DNA from: Zygnema cylindricum
Taxonomy: Eukaryota > Streptophyta > Zygnematophyceae > Zygnematales > Zygnemataceae
Direction: 5' to 3'
Assembly (NCBI GenBank): GCA_037447655.1
Contig: JBBHKE010000008.1
Location: 1-31,273 of the forward strand
Length of the DNA stretch: 31,273 nucleotides
Shown here: positions 10,074 to 19,635 of the stretch, piece by piece
How positions within the stretch are numbered: the stretch's first letter is position 1
How the letters are laid out: every line of letters begins with the position of its first letter
Made by a program: the position numbers and the translations under genes
Notes under the pieces: generated by a model
The model's database searches: none
Told to the model about the DNA's origin: nothing
The model's input: the letters and a program-made list of their open reading frames with translations, nothing else

Positions 10074-11030
10074 ATATACTTGTCTGCTTAGATACCCCGT
10101 TTTGGGTGTCTATCTCTAAATAAGCACCTAGGCTTTCTTGTGTTATGGACATATTTAACTTACATATATATAGCTTTCGTAACTTTAAAAAAGACACGTA
10201 GTACCGTTGTCACTCCAAGCAAGATACGTTTTATTACTTCTTTTGTTTTCAACTTGTGTTAGTGAACACAATTTAAAATAAACTTACATTGGAATACAAT
10301 TTGTGAAAAGGATCTCATTCAAATTGTTTTGAACATATTGATATCATGTGTTAAGCTGAGGATTTTTACACTACAAAAAGTTACATACCTGTCAAGAGAA
10401 GGGGGGAAAAAAAAAGGACTTGCAGAGATATGTCGCTTACGAATACAAAATCCAAGCCAATGGCAGTACATGCATGCTATAAAAGTGGTGACAAGAAAGT
10501 AAATCACATTTCTTATACTTTTGCAAATAAAAAATTCATGACCATGTCATGTATGCGAAGTTTTTCGCTGTAGAGTGGAATTATTCGTCCAACAAAATCA
10601 TTGTGAACGACATTCTTCATTGTCAGAGGCAAAACACTGTTGAATCAGAATATCCGATTTTTAGAAAAAAAAAACATAAAATTTTCTATTTTAGGGGAAT
10701 TACACGGGCCCTGTAACCTGTGGCTGTAAAAGTTACATTTTTTTCTGTACAATTTTTTCTGTACAATTCTGTGACTACCGACCAGTATCGCTGATATTCA
10801 CATCGTTATAACTTCCCTATTAAATCGGATAAAGGTCTATTTTTCTTTCAGTTTTTTTTTATTCGGGGGGGGGCACTAACCAAGAATGCTAACTCGTACA
10901 ATTTTACCGGAGTTGGTTCGACATCATCCTCTAATTGAAAGTACAATTCCCTCAAAATTCAAACTCTAATCTAGAAATAGGAAATTTTATTTAAAAATCA
11001 TCGAGTTCCTTTCTACCTCTTATTTCCCTC
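10074..11030. other. AT-rich spacer
   Basis: No supported gene or RNA. It contains a G9 run near 10865 and several poly-T runs. Confidence 0.3.
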
Positions 11031-11039
11031 CAATCCACC

Positions 11040-11420
11040 CCTCCCTGCCTCCAACCCATCCCAACAGTTCCCTCGTTCCCTCTCCTTCTCCCTCTGTCTC
11101 CTCCCCTTTTTCTTCTCACCCTCTTCCCCGCCTTTCTTCCTTCCTCTCTCGCTTTTCCCCCTCCCACCCTATTTGCCTCCCCCCCTTACTCTGTCCCTTC
11201 CTCCCTCATTCCGTCTATCCCTTCTCCCTCTCATTAAATTCCCCTCCCAATCCTCTTATGCCAATGTCCCTCCTTTCCTTCCCTCTATTCCTTCTCTCTA
11301 TTCTTTCCCTCTGTTCCTTCCCTCTATTCCTTCCCTCTATTCCTTCCCTCTATTCCTTCCCTCTATTCCTTCCCTCTATTCCTTCCCTCTATTCCTTCCC
11401 TCTATTTCTTCCCTCTCTTC
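11040..11420. repeat. CT-rich region with 13-bp tandem repeat
   Basis: C/T-rich throughout. From about 11319 to 11408 the unit CCCTCTATTCCTT repeats seven times or more with few changes. Plus-strand Pro/Ser/Leu-rich frames have a 13-residue period (three units) and are artefacts. On the minus strand the region lies just past the stop of the hypothetical gene at 11424, so it would be purine-rich 3' untranslated sequence. Confidence 0.8.
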
Positions 11421-11423
11421 CCT

Positions 11424-12299
11424 CTATCGCGTCGTTCTCCGTCCCGTCGCCCATTTTCCCGCTAGAGTCTGAGGTCTCCGTACCTTCCTCCTCTCCCAAA
11501 GAGGAGAATTGCTAAATTCACCCCTTTCACTAGCTTCAGTACCTTCCCTACTTTCACTATGTCTATTAACACCATCACTTTTGTTAGATTGACAACTACT
11601 GCACACACTTTTTTTGATAAATCCACCGGTTCTGTCACATTTGCCACCTCTCCTCCTTTCGTGACCTCCTTCATTGACCCCACTACCCCTAATTCCTCTC
11701 CCTCTACCCCCCCAAGAAGGAGAATGCAAAGGAACTGAAACAAATTGCAGGCTTTCATTCTGCAGTCGCCTTATCGACTTTTCCCTTTTGACACGTGGCA
11801 TTGTTTGACCAGTCAGCTCTTTTACAATGCCACGTGGCACTTTCTTAGAAACAACTGGCGGATTACCACGTGGCATTTTCAAGGACGCTGATTTTCCCCC
11901 ATTGCCACGTGGCAAATTAGAACAATACTCGGGCATACTTAAAACATTCCCATTCATGTCCCTTTCCAAATCGTCTATGACGTCATCCTCGAAAAGATTT
12001 GCCTCCACCAACTCCGTCCGCTCAGTCACTTCCGTACAATCCGTACAATTCTTACAGTTCGTACATCTCGTACAATTCGTACATTTTGGACAGTACTCAA
12101 TGTCTTCCCAAGATTCCTCCCTAGGAGCCTCACTAGTTTGCCAAAAATGATTGGAAAATTCCCACAAACCGAGTCTCAAAAGTACAATCATATCGTCCAA
12201 GATTTTCGCTCCTCCTTGTACGGACATTTTGTCGTCATCCTCCTTCCATGAATTCGTGGCATGAAGCACCGAGGGAAGGCAGGGATATTCATAATCCAT
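11424..12299 (-). CDS. Hypothetical protein with CTx repeat and PRG motifs
   Basis: One uninterrupted frame. I start at the ATG at 12299-12297, whose context gagagccATGG is good; the frame runs three codons further upstream but begins there with TTG. It encodes 291 residues and stops with TAG at 11424. The N-terminal 55 residues look globular (MDYEYPCLPSVLHATNSWKE, then a helix-like ILDDMIVLLRLGLWEFSNHF). Next comes a Cys-Thr-x repeat (CPKCTNCTRCTNCKNCTDCT) encoded by 9-bp DNA units, then an acidic segment. Four spaced copies of (L/M/V)PRG or MPRV follow. The C-terminal third is basic, rich in Gly, Arg and Ser. I do not recognise a family. The CxxC spacing could bind metal, but the repeat is also explained by DNA slippage. 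It may be a genuine young gene or a chance open frame; no intron is needed and no homologue is known to me. Confidence 0.45.
   Translation of the reverse strand: MDYEYPCLPSVLHATNSWKEDDDKMSVQGGAKILDDMIVLLRLGLWEFSNHFWQTSEAPREESWEDIEYCPKCTNCTRCTNCKNCTDCTEVTERTELVEANLFEDDVIDDLERDMNGNVLSMPEYCSNLPRGNGGKSASLKMPRGNPPVVSKKVPRGIVKELTGQTMPRVKREKSIRRLQNESLQFVSVPLHSPSWGGRGRGIRGSGVNEGGHERRRGGKCDRTGGFIKKSVCSSCQSNKSDGVNRHSESREGTEASERGEFSNSPLWERRKVRRPQTLAGKWATGRRTTR
11791..11915. promoter_or_regulatory. Four CACGTGGCA (G-box) palindromes inside the coding region
   Basis: Copies at 11791-11800 (half), 11828-11839, 11865-11875 and 11902-11915. The last, TTGCCACGTGGCAA, is a perfect 14-bp palindrome. CACGTGGC is the G-box core bound by plant bZIP and bHLH factors. 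In the minus-strand frame each copy is read as PRG. Whether they act as binding sites or are a peptide repeat is undecided. Confidence 0.45.
12032..12094. repeat. 9-bp tandem repeat (CCGTACAAT-like), seven units
   Basis: Units ccgtacaat, ccgtacaat, tcttacagt, tcgtacatc, tcgtacaat, tcgtacatt, ttggacagt. The 9-bp period keeps the minus-strand frame and encodes the Cys-Thr-x tripeptide run of the hypothetical protein. Confidence 0.8.
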
Positions 12300-12402
12300 G
12301 GCTCTCAAAATGGTAGCAAAAAGGAGCTTATGGTAGGGGAAATGATGCTAGAAAGTGGTTCTAAGGTGATTTGAAAAGTTAAAATTGGTAGAAAAGTGGT
12401 AT

Positions 12403-12457
12403 AAAAGTGACATAAAAGTGACATAAAAGTGACATAAAAGTGACATAAAAGTGACAT
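12403..12457. repeat. 11-bp tandem repeat (AAAAGTGACAT x5)
   Basis: Five perfect units, flanked by one degenerate unit on each side (AAAAGTGGTAT, AAAAGTGATTT). It lies about 100 bp upstream of the hypothetical minus-strand ATG, so within its possible promoter. One unit is close to one helical turn. Confidence 0.9.
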
Positions 12458-12469
12458 AAAAGTGATTTA

Positions 12470-12958
12470 TGAAGGAGCCCACATAAGGCGAAAATTGCAC
12501 CGGAGTAGGAGTGATAGTTTCAAATCAAAAATTGGTCGAGAAAAAGGCAGAAAAGCCAAAAGGGAAAGGGGAATTTAATCAATTTATGGATAAGTTGATT
12601 CTTCACTCTAGAGCAAAAAGTAGCGTGGACGAACCAGAGCAGTCGGGCTATCTTTTTACATGAAATTACTATTGTTACATAAGATAAAAAGTGCGAACAC
12701 GCGTGCGAGCACTATATCTTGTAGCAACACCGCAAACAATATAGAGTACGCATATAATACGGGGTATACTGAATATAGCGTTTGCACAGGTTTTCGCACT
12801 TTATATCTTTGACTTAAGTGAGAGTCGGCAAGTTTTGGTGACGCGGCGCCGAATGAGAACTCTGGTCCGTTTTATTCGTACGGAATAACGAATCGGCAAT
12901 GATACCGTGTACGAAAAGAAGCAGATAGACAAAGACTGGATTGGGCCAAAATCTGACG
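12470..12958. other. Spacer with a 129-bp hairpin element
   Basis: An inverted repeat AAGATAAAAAGTGCGAA (12681-12697) and TTCGCACTTTATATCTT (12793-12809), with one mismatch, encloses about 95 bp. This resembles a very short MITE. No gene seen in the remainder. Confidence 0.4.
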
Positions 12959-13534
12959 GTACGCCGTGTTTACCGCTTACAGTGTTAATGTTTTTTTAGC
13001 CACTTAAAGCATCTTTTCAATGTGCACACCTGTCGGATTTTCGGTGGAAAAGAAAAACTGTACGGATTAGTCTTTTGACCTGGAAATTGGAATCTTGACG
13101 GTAAAAGAATTTAAATAGTTGACCTTCGAAAAATTTAGGGGATGAAGTCCGACATTGACTGGCGATGGTTTTTGACTTTTTGTCGCTTCTTGAAGAGAGC
13201 AGAAGCCATGGAAACACTATTTGTGGTTTCATTACCGAGAGAGAGGATGAGGATCCATTTGTCTCCAGTTGCAGGGACATTTTCGATTTTTCGGTAACTA
13301 ATAAGAAACCCTAAAAACCGGAAATGGAGTTCCATTGAGTCAGTTCGCGCTGCAAGTAATCAATACAAGGTGGTTATGGTGGCGCTTTTCCATTGGCTCT
13401 CGGAGATGACAATCATTACGTTATGTAATAAATTATCTTTTCCGATTGGCGGCCCCATGTGAAAATCGGACAAGAGTGTACGGATAAAAGATGTTTAAAA
13501 TGGCGAAATTTTGTGACGCCTATGGCGATAATAG
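12959..13534. mobile_element. M-family MITE ends flanking a longer internal segment (M3)
   Basis: The left arm (ACGCCGTGTTTACCGCTTAC, then GCCACTTAAAGCATCTTTTC and GTGCACACCTGTCGG) and the right arm (CGGACAAGAGTGTACGGATA, AAAGATGTTTAAAATGGCGA) are those of the MITE family. About 370 bp of different sequence lies between them. The internal segment and right arm recur at 20022-20440, but there the left arm is missing. It could be a larger relative of the MITEs or two MITE halves around captured DNA. Confidence 0.45.
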
Positions 13535-13562
13535 GAGTAATTTTGGCTGACTCAACAGAAGT

Positions 13563-13633
13563 GCGCCGGCCGGGAGTCGAACCCGGGTCTGATGCTTGGA
13601 AGGCATCTATCCTGACCGTTGGACTACCGGCGC
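13563..13633 (-). tRNA. tRNA-Gly(TCC), copy 1
   Basis: The 71-nt cloverleaf folds completely: acceptor GCGCCGG/CCGGCGC; D arm GTCC/GGAT (with one G-T pair) around AACGGTCA; anticodon stem GATGC/GCATC with loop CTTCCAA (anticodon TCC); variable AGAC; T stem CCGGG/CCCGG with loop TTCGACT; discriminator A. The body resembles plant nuclear tRNA-Gly(TCC), with an unusual acceptor stem. There is no intron. No TTTT terminator follows within about 20 nt, unlike copy 2, so expression of this copy is less certain. Confidence 0.93.
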
Positions 13634-14282
13634 GATGTACGGTAATCATGAAATGTTACAATTAAATTTATTAAACAAACACTACGAACTACCTACTACA
13701 TTCTCTGTCAGGATTGAGCTCCAATGGCAATGAGGCAATGACTGAAAGACCGCCTGTGTAGGTTCAATAATCGCATTTATCGAGTCAATTGCAAGACTTG
13801 GGTCATAATTTCTAGTGTGTATGCGTAAAGCAGAGGTCGTAAAAGTCAAAACTTCCGATACCCGAATCCGACATTTTTTTTTTCAAAATCTGAAAACCCG
13901 AAATACGGCCGGGTCATTACACGCTCCTAAATTGTTACCCGGTACCCGATACACGTTTACGAAAAAAAAAGGTAACCGAAACTCGATTTCTCGCGACTAC
14001 CCGCAACCACCGGTACTCGAATAAGTACAAAATATGTGGTATATCTCCCTGATACTGTACCTTCCAAGCTTCCACCATATCAAAAGTATAAAGTACAGTA
14101 ATGTTGTATATTATTGACCATAGAGGTTTCATTCGTACTATGCGCACGCATGAAACGCCCAAAAAAATTGAATATGCACACGGAACAAAATTCAAAAGTT
14201 TATAAAAATGCGTTGACCAACTTTGACTTCATTATAAAATAGAAAATAAAAAACATTTAATCAAAAGTACTACTACGACTTA

Positions 14283-14685
14283 GGGTAAGTGCTCATGTAT
14301 AAAAGTACAAGGTTTTATATTATATCTTCCGTCAAAGGTTTTCTCACGGCGTGTAGCCACCTGATCGCGCGTGCATCGTGGATAACTGGATATCCTTTTA
14401 CTTTTCTAGTTTTCCACGAGGCGAATGTTACAAACCCCTAGACATATACAATGTCACGAAAATCTAGACGTCTACAACCGTCCCTATTTTTGTAGACGTC
14501 ACCAACTGTCACAAGTTTTGTAGTCGTCTTCAATGGTCACAAGCTGTTCCAATGTCTACAACCGTCACCTTTCAAAGTTCCGATTTCATTTTCTCACATC
14601 AAAACTCTATGAAAAGTAGGACGAAGAAATCTTCACTAAAACCCAAAGTACTTATTCAAAGTACCAGTTACATGGGTAGTCACCC
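14283..14685. mobile_element. Harbinger-like MITE shared by both copies (copy 1)
   Basis: Left end GGGTAAGTGCTCATGTATAA, right end TTACATGGGTAGTCACCC, roughly inverted complements. It is flanked by TTA and TAA, the TWA target type of PIF/Harbinger. The sister sits at 24423-24812, so the insertion predates the duplication. The inside repeats GTCTACAA and TGTCACAA words. Confidence 0.55.
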
Positions 14686-14845
14686 TAAATATTTTAGTGG
14701 AAGAAATGTTTGACCATTTTAGTCATTCATCCGACCTTTACCAATGCTAACTTGAATTTGGGGTGTGTTCCAGGGGATATTATACGCATATCATATGCAT
14801 ACAGAATGTGTCTTGTATTCTGCAACCCCAAAAGTTCCTTTATGG

Positions 14846-15328
14846 CATAGTTGTTCACACCGTTTAGTGCGAACGATTCAATCGCGGCGAATTACATGTA
14901 ACGAACGCATTTAACGTTTTGAAAAATCGTAAAAATCGTTAATGAATTTTCGTCCGTACTATTTCGTACATGTAAACAAAAATGAATTTTACATATACCG
15001 CAATTTGTATATTTTCTGTACAGTTCCCGTCTCTTTTCGTCATAGTCCGTACATTTTCAATATAATTTCCTACGTTCCCCGTAAAACTTATGTTCAGTTT
15101 ACCGTACAGAAAGTACTAGGAAGTGCAACGTATCTTTTTGTCAAAGTCCGTACTTTTTTCGTACAAAACCATACATTTACCGTAAAATACCGTACAGTTT
15201 TCATAAATTGTCGGTTCAGTTTACCGAATAGAAAGTACATCGCGATTTTTTGCGATTTTTTCAGCAGTCACGAATTATATGTAGCAATCGGAAAAAAAGG
15301 AAAAAATCGCAAGATTTGAACAACATCG
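14846..15328. mobile_element. hAT-like non-autonomous element, 8-bp TSD
   Basis: 483 bp, starting CATAGTTGTTCACACCG and ending GATTTGAACAACATCG (inverted ends matching at 10 of the first 12 positions), flanked by perfect 8-bp duplications CTTTATGG (14838-14845 and 15329-15336). Copy 2 has the empty site, CTTTATGG followed directly by TTAAAAAC (near 24955). The inside carries many GTCCGTAC/CGTACATTTT words and no transposase. Confidence 0.75.
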
Positions 15329-15393
15329 CTTTATGGTTTTAAACCCATAAAATGCATACTTCCAACCTAAGCTACAACACTCTAGTACGCAAC

Positions 15394-15609
15394 ACCGTGA
15401 ATCGTTATTACCATAATGAACGCTAATTCAGTTCCCCCAATTTTTTCCTAAATTCTCAAATAATATTATCCATACTATTTTAAAAAAACTTTAATTTTTA
15501 ATTAGAGTAAACATTTTCTTTGAAAATTTCCAAATTCCCAATTAGCGTTAATAACCGTAATTATTCCTATACGCTAAAAAAAATTCTACGCAAATAACGA
15601 TTCACGGTA
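15394..15609. mobile_element. Short MITE M5, copy-1 specific
   Basis: 216 bp with inverted ends ACCGTGAATCGTTATT and AATAACGATTCACGGT (perfect). A second copy in opposite orientation lies at 20627-20838. It is absent from the matching site of copy 2 (near 25010). No target duplication is clear. Confidence 0.75.
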
Positions 15610-15720
15610 CAGTACATATCCACGTTCAAACAATTTCCAGTGGCGTACGGAGTTGTTGTTTTCCTTACGTATTGTATACATGATGTACTAGTTTTTCTTG
15701 ACGTTGTACATTTTGAATCA

Positions 15721-16523
15721 GGGTAGAATTCCATTAGACGAAAAGTTGGGTTCGTTACTAGACGCCGTACATTTTCGTACAGCGCCATACAAAGTTGTAC
15801 TTAAAAAAAAAATTGTTAGCCAAAACATCGTTACTGGAAAGCTGTCGGTAGGCTCAAATGATGTAGGAGTAATTCATGGCCGTTGGATATTCCACTTTCT
15901 CAGATCCGCGAAGCAATCGCGCACATCGTCCAATGTCACGATACTCTCCTCGCGAGGAGAGTTGTACGATACTGGTCAAGGTAAGGTCGTGTACCAATAG
16001 TACACGTTAAAAATAAAAAATATATCCATTTTGAACAAACGATCATAGGCGTACACGTCCTACAGGCCATGTGCCTTTGTCCTACAGGCCATGTGCCTTT
16101 GTCCTACAGGCCATGTGCCGCCTGCCACGCTGGATGTAGCGCTGGATTTAGGTGAGCTGAAAATATCCTCGCATGCTCCATCTGACATTCACCAACATTC
16201 TAAGTATGCCGCGACCTTCAAAGTTTGCTGCGTTTTTTTTGCCATTTCGTTTCGAAATTTTGATTTCCATTTTTAAAATCAAAATTTGGCCGCAAACTTT
16301 ATGTACGAATCATTAACTATCTCTGGTTATACAAATATTTATTTATGACTTTCCGTTAGACGATTTTTTTAAGATTTTTTGAATATGGACTTTATCCTGT
16401 ATGGCGCCAATCATAATTAAGCAATGTTTGTTACTGGCCCGACAAAATAGAATTGTCTTCCAGTAAACGCTGCTAGTAAAATTTTCCGTACATTTACTGG
16501 GACCGCATAATGGAATTCTACCC
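15721..16523. mobile_element. TIR element with TCA target duplication, copy-1 specific
   Basis: 803 bp, ends GGGTAGAATTCCATTA and TAATGGAATTCTACCC (perfect 16-bp inverted repeats), flanked by TCA at 15718-15720 and 16524-16526. Copy 2 shows the uninterrupted site GAATCAGCCGTCCGATG near 25131. A 3-bp target is seen in Harbinger and CACTA groups; the GGG start favours a Harbinger-like element. The inside holds a 22-bp tandem repeat and a 20-bp palindrome, and no transposase. Confidence 0.8.
16058..16120. repeat. 22-bp tandem repeat inside the TIR element
   Basis: TCCTACAGGCCATGTGCCTTTG repeats at 16058-16079 and 16080-16101, with a partial third unit to 16120; the visible units are identical. 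Confidence 0.9.
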
Positions 16524-17163
16524 TCAGCTATCCGATGATATGTATGAACGGTTTACAACCACACGCTTCCAAACCGCAACATGTCAACCTTTCAAAATGT
16601 AATCATGTACACGCATGACGTTTCACGAATGACAAATGGCCACGTCTATTTCAGGTACTGGATGACTACATATTGTAACTGTACTTGTGCTTTTTTGTAA
16701 AAATTAAAAAAATCCTACATGTAAAAAACATATAGCATAAGGGTGAACCTCCATCAGGCGAAAAGTGAGGTTGTTTACTGGAAAAAGTGCATTTTTGTAG
16801 AAGGTCGCACTGCTTTTTTTTTTTTTTTTTGAAAAACATGTTTTCGTAGATTCGATAAGATTCTCAAACTTTTGGACGATAACTTCGACCGTCCTATTAG
16901 GTGTTTTCGAAGCAAGCGCCCGTTCTATCCCGTGTCTGGCTAGTCTCCTAAATTCCTTTCAAGGAGGAGACTAGCCACACACTGGACGTGTAAAATTTGT
17001 ACATTTGGAAAACAAAGATACAATCGTAAGGTGGGCGAGCCATGATAGCCTTACAATTCGAATAGGCCACGCGCCTCCCATGTGCCTTCGTACAAGGTTG
17101 ACTCAAATCGATAAAAACCAACAAAAAAATCTTTTACAAATGATATCCACTGACGCTATTTTT

Positions 17164-18204
17164 TAGTGTTGTGTATCGGTAAGGATTTGCCGATAACCGA
17201 AATGGGCCTTTTTCCGGGTTGCTGATAATCGATAAATTGGTACGATATATCGCCATTGATGTTATCGCCGATAAATAACAGATAATATCAGTTTTTTATC
17301 AGCGATACCATAGATATCGATAACTATCGGCGATAATTGTACGGATCGTACAGATAAATGTACGACCGGTTCACCCAACTGTAGGTGTTATTCCTCGGAC
17401 GGTCTGAAAATTCCATGCCTCTTTTGGACCATTTTTTAGACTATTTTATACACCGTTTTTATATCATTTTTAGACGTTCTCCACACGGTTTTTCTTACTA
17501 TTTTCTTTTCCTTTTTTAAACAGTTTTTTATCTTTTTTTAGTCTGTTTTTCGGACCGTTTTCAGTAAGGCATATTCGGTCCGTTTTTTATGCCGTTTTTG
17601 ACCGTTTTTAGACCGTTTTTTATATTGTTTTTTTCTGGCCTTTTTATACTGTATTTTTTTTGACCTCTTTTAAGATCGTTCTTTCTCGACAGGTTCTTCA
17701 GTTCGTTCTTTTCACCGTTTTTTTAAGACCGCTCTTCTTACTGTTTTTTTTCAGACCGTTTTTTAACAACATTTTTTCCAACCGTTTTTTGGACCGTTTT
17801 TATAGATTTTTTTTAAGACCGTTTTTACAGATCCTTTTTTCAAAAAAGTCGGATTTACAAATTCACAATGTTATTTAATTTTTTCATTTGGGTACTATAG
17901 TTTTATAACTATAAAGTATTGTTTTAAATTTTTCAACGTTTATGTGCTGCGCTGTCTGTAATAAATACAGTTAAACAGATACGGAACAGATTCTTGTACG
18001 TGGCATGCCACGCTATATAAAGTCAATAATATAATACAGTATATTACAAAGTACTATTGTATGCGTTCTATATTTTTTTTAAGTTATCGCCGATATGGAA
18101 TTTGTTGGTCTCAGACCGATATACGGGACCTCTGACCGTTCGATAACCGATAACTATCGGTATCGGTGTTATCGCCATGAATTTTTTACCGATACACAAC
18201 ACTA
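17164..18204. mobile_element. hAT-like element, 1.04 kb, copy-1 specific
   Basis: Perfect 19-bp inverted ends TAGTGTTGTGTATCGGTAA and TTACCGATACACAACACTA, flanked on both sides by TATTTTT (17157-17163 and 18205-18211). Copy 2 has the empty site GACGCTATTTTTGATGTC near 25772. The subterminal regions are dense in CGATAA/TTATCG palindromes, usual for transposase-binding regions of hAT elements. The centre (about 17430-17830) is a degenerate GACCGTTTTT tandem repeat. It has no transposase, so it is non-autonomous. Confidence 0.8.
17430..17830. repeat. Degenerate GACCGTTTTT tandem array inside the hAT-like element
   Basis: The words GACCGTTTTT, CCGTTTTTTA and CTGTTTTT recur at irregular spacing (roughly 10-20 bp) over about 400 bp. 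The Phe/Arg/Leu frame at 17660-17878 comes from the array. Confidence 0.7.
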
Positions 18205-18766
18205 TATTTTTGACATCAATTGACCTTCGCTTAAAGGACTTCGCATTTAAAATATAATGGCGCAACTAAAACAGTGATAAAGTACGCATGGAAAGATCAT
18301 TAAAATTTCATACTTTTTTACAAATATTAAATTCTGTCCGTCCGTACAGATACGACGTTCACATTTTGTGCTTTTGGAATCTTTGACTATTCTCGTCGTT
18401 TGAACGGGAACCGACGTGGTTCTATTCTAAATAAAGCACGTAGGCGATATTTGCCTTGCTGACACGACCTGATGGAGAATTGATAAGAATATTACTGCCA
18501 GTAAACGTTTCCGTACGATTATTGTCGGCGCCTCATGGAGAAGAGGCCAAAAAGAAAAAAAAACATGGTACATATAATTATCTTCGATCCCAGTGAAACC
18601 GGAGATGCGAGCGTGGCAATTTAAAAAACACGTGGCGCAATTTGACGGTGCCTCGGTGAGTTAGAAAGTGCGCGAACAAAAATCCGTTATTCCACTCTTT
18701 GATGGAAGAGAATGCGGCGAACATAGAAACACGTCACTAGTATCTAACTATCTATATTGTAAATGC

Positions 18767-19006
18767 TACGGTGCGTAGTTTGACCGCTAATCGTTATTAG
18801 TGTTAGTGCCATTTTAAACATCTTTTCTCCGTGCACACTTGTCGGTTTGCCAATGGAATACCGTCAAAAGGAAGGTGAGAATCTTGGCCTCCATTTGCAA
18901 CCATCGGATCGACAATTTGAAAAGTGTGAACGGAGAATAGATGTTTTATTTGGCAAAAAAAATAAAATAACACTAATAACGATCAGCTGTGTAGTATTGT
19001 ACGGTA
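18767..19006. mobile_element. Hairpin MITE M4, shared by both copies (copy 1)
   Basis: Arms: CTAATCGTTATTAGTGTTAG, ACATCTTTTCTCCGTGCACA on the left; TGTGAACGGAGAATAGATGT, AACACTAATAACGATCAGC on the right. Same family as M1 and M2. The sister is at 26541-26794, so it predates the duplication. It lies about 310 bp upstream of the putative TATA element of the LRR leader. Confidence 0.7.
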
Positions 19007-19316
19007 ATGTAGTTTCAAACGAAAATATGGCGGGGAAATATCAGAATGGGCGGCTCAGCTGGTGCGAAAGCTCGCGGCAGTTTCACGGCCGTCGAACACA
19101 CTACAAGCCAAAAATTGCCGGCCGAAAGCGACAAACTTTTAAAACTTTGAAGAGTTTCGGAAAATGTAGAATCGTTGACGACACAGTCAACTTAGTAGAA
19201 ATAGTGTTGAAAGGATTGCGGAACCACTGCCGTGAATTCCGTACGACAATGAAAGTCAATGAACGGCAGTGTACGGAGATGTACGATGATGTACGGACGC
19301 GATGCTGGTCCTGCTC

Positions 19317-19324
19317 ATATAATA
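19317..19324 (+). promoter_or_regulatory. TATA-like element of an orphan LRR-gene leader
   Basis: ATATAATA in the context CTCATATAATACCTT, matching the element at 27107-27114 upstream of the intact LRR gene. The following sequence (GATTCCAG, TCTCAGACAGTT, CACACACCCAGAAAGAGCGA) also matches, but no LRR exon follows. Confidence 0.4.
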
Positions 19325-19399
19325 CCTTGTGAGCCGATTCCAGTCTCAGACAGTTGCACGAGTCGACACTCCCTGGCACACACACCCAGAAAGAGCGAG

Positions 19400-19530
19400 A
19401 GAGAGGAGAGCGAGAGGAAGAGAGAGGGAGAGTGAAAGCGAGAGCCGTGAGGGCGAGAGAGTGAAGGAGAGCGAGAGAGAGAGAGAGAGAGGGAGAGCGA
19501 GAGAGGAAGCGAGAGAGGAAGCGAGAGAGC

Positions 19531-19625
<95 letters not shown>
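19400..19625. repeat. (GA)n microsatellite at the end of copy 1
   Basis: GAGA/GCGAGA mixture becoming pure GA up to the N run. In copy 2 the same position (27180-27350) is a shorter, more varied GA-rich leader in front of the LRR start codon. Confidence 0.9.
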
Positions 19626-19635
19626 NNNNNNNNNN
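19626..19635. other. Assembly gap (10 N)
   Basis: Ten N directly after the GA microsatellite. The true length is unknown. It lies at the junction of the two duplicated blocks. Confidence 0.98.

Larger units (their letters stand above)
13100..19625. repeat. Tandem duplication, copy 1
   Basis: Collinear with 20022-27350 once transposon insertions are removed. Matching anchors in order: GTTGACCTTCGAAAAATTTA (13118/20037), tRNA-Gly (13563/20488), CCAAGCTTCCACCATATCAA (14064/24207), GTTTTCCACGAGGCGAATGT (14410/24549), TGTATGAACGGTTTACAACC (16541/25151), AAAGCACGTAGGCGATATTT (18434/26013) and GAGTCGACACTCCCT (19360/27150). One 135-nt stretch (18610/26400) shows about a dozen differences by eye, so near 90% identity; other parts are more diverged. 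The copy ends in a GA microsatellite next to the N gap. Confidence 0.85.

Noticed and set aside
11173-11515. Pro/Ser/Leu-rich plus-strand frames opposite the hypothetical gene
   Set aside because: Generated by the 13-bp CCCTCTATTCCTT repeat; period and composition follow the DNA.
18847-19332. 161-residue plus-strand open frame
   Set aside because: It starts inside MITE M4, is broken in the sister copy, and covers the putative promoter, so it is not treated as a gene.
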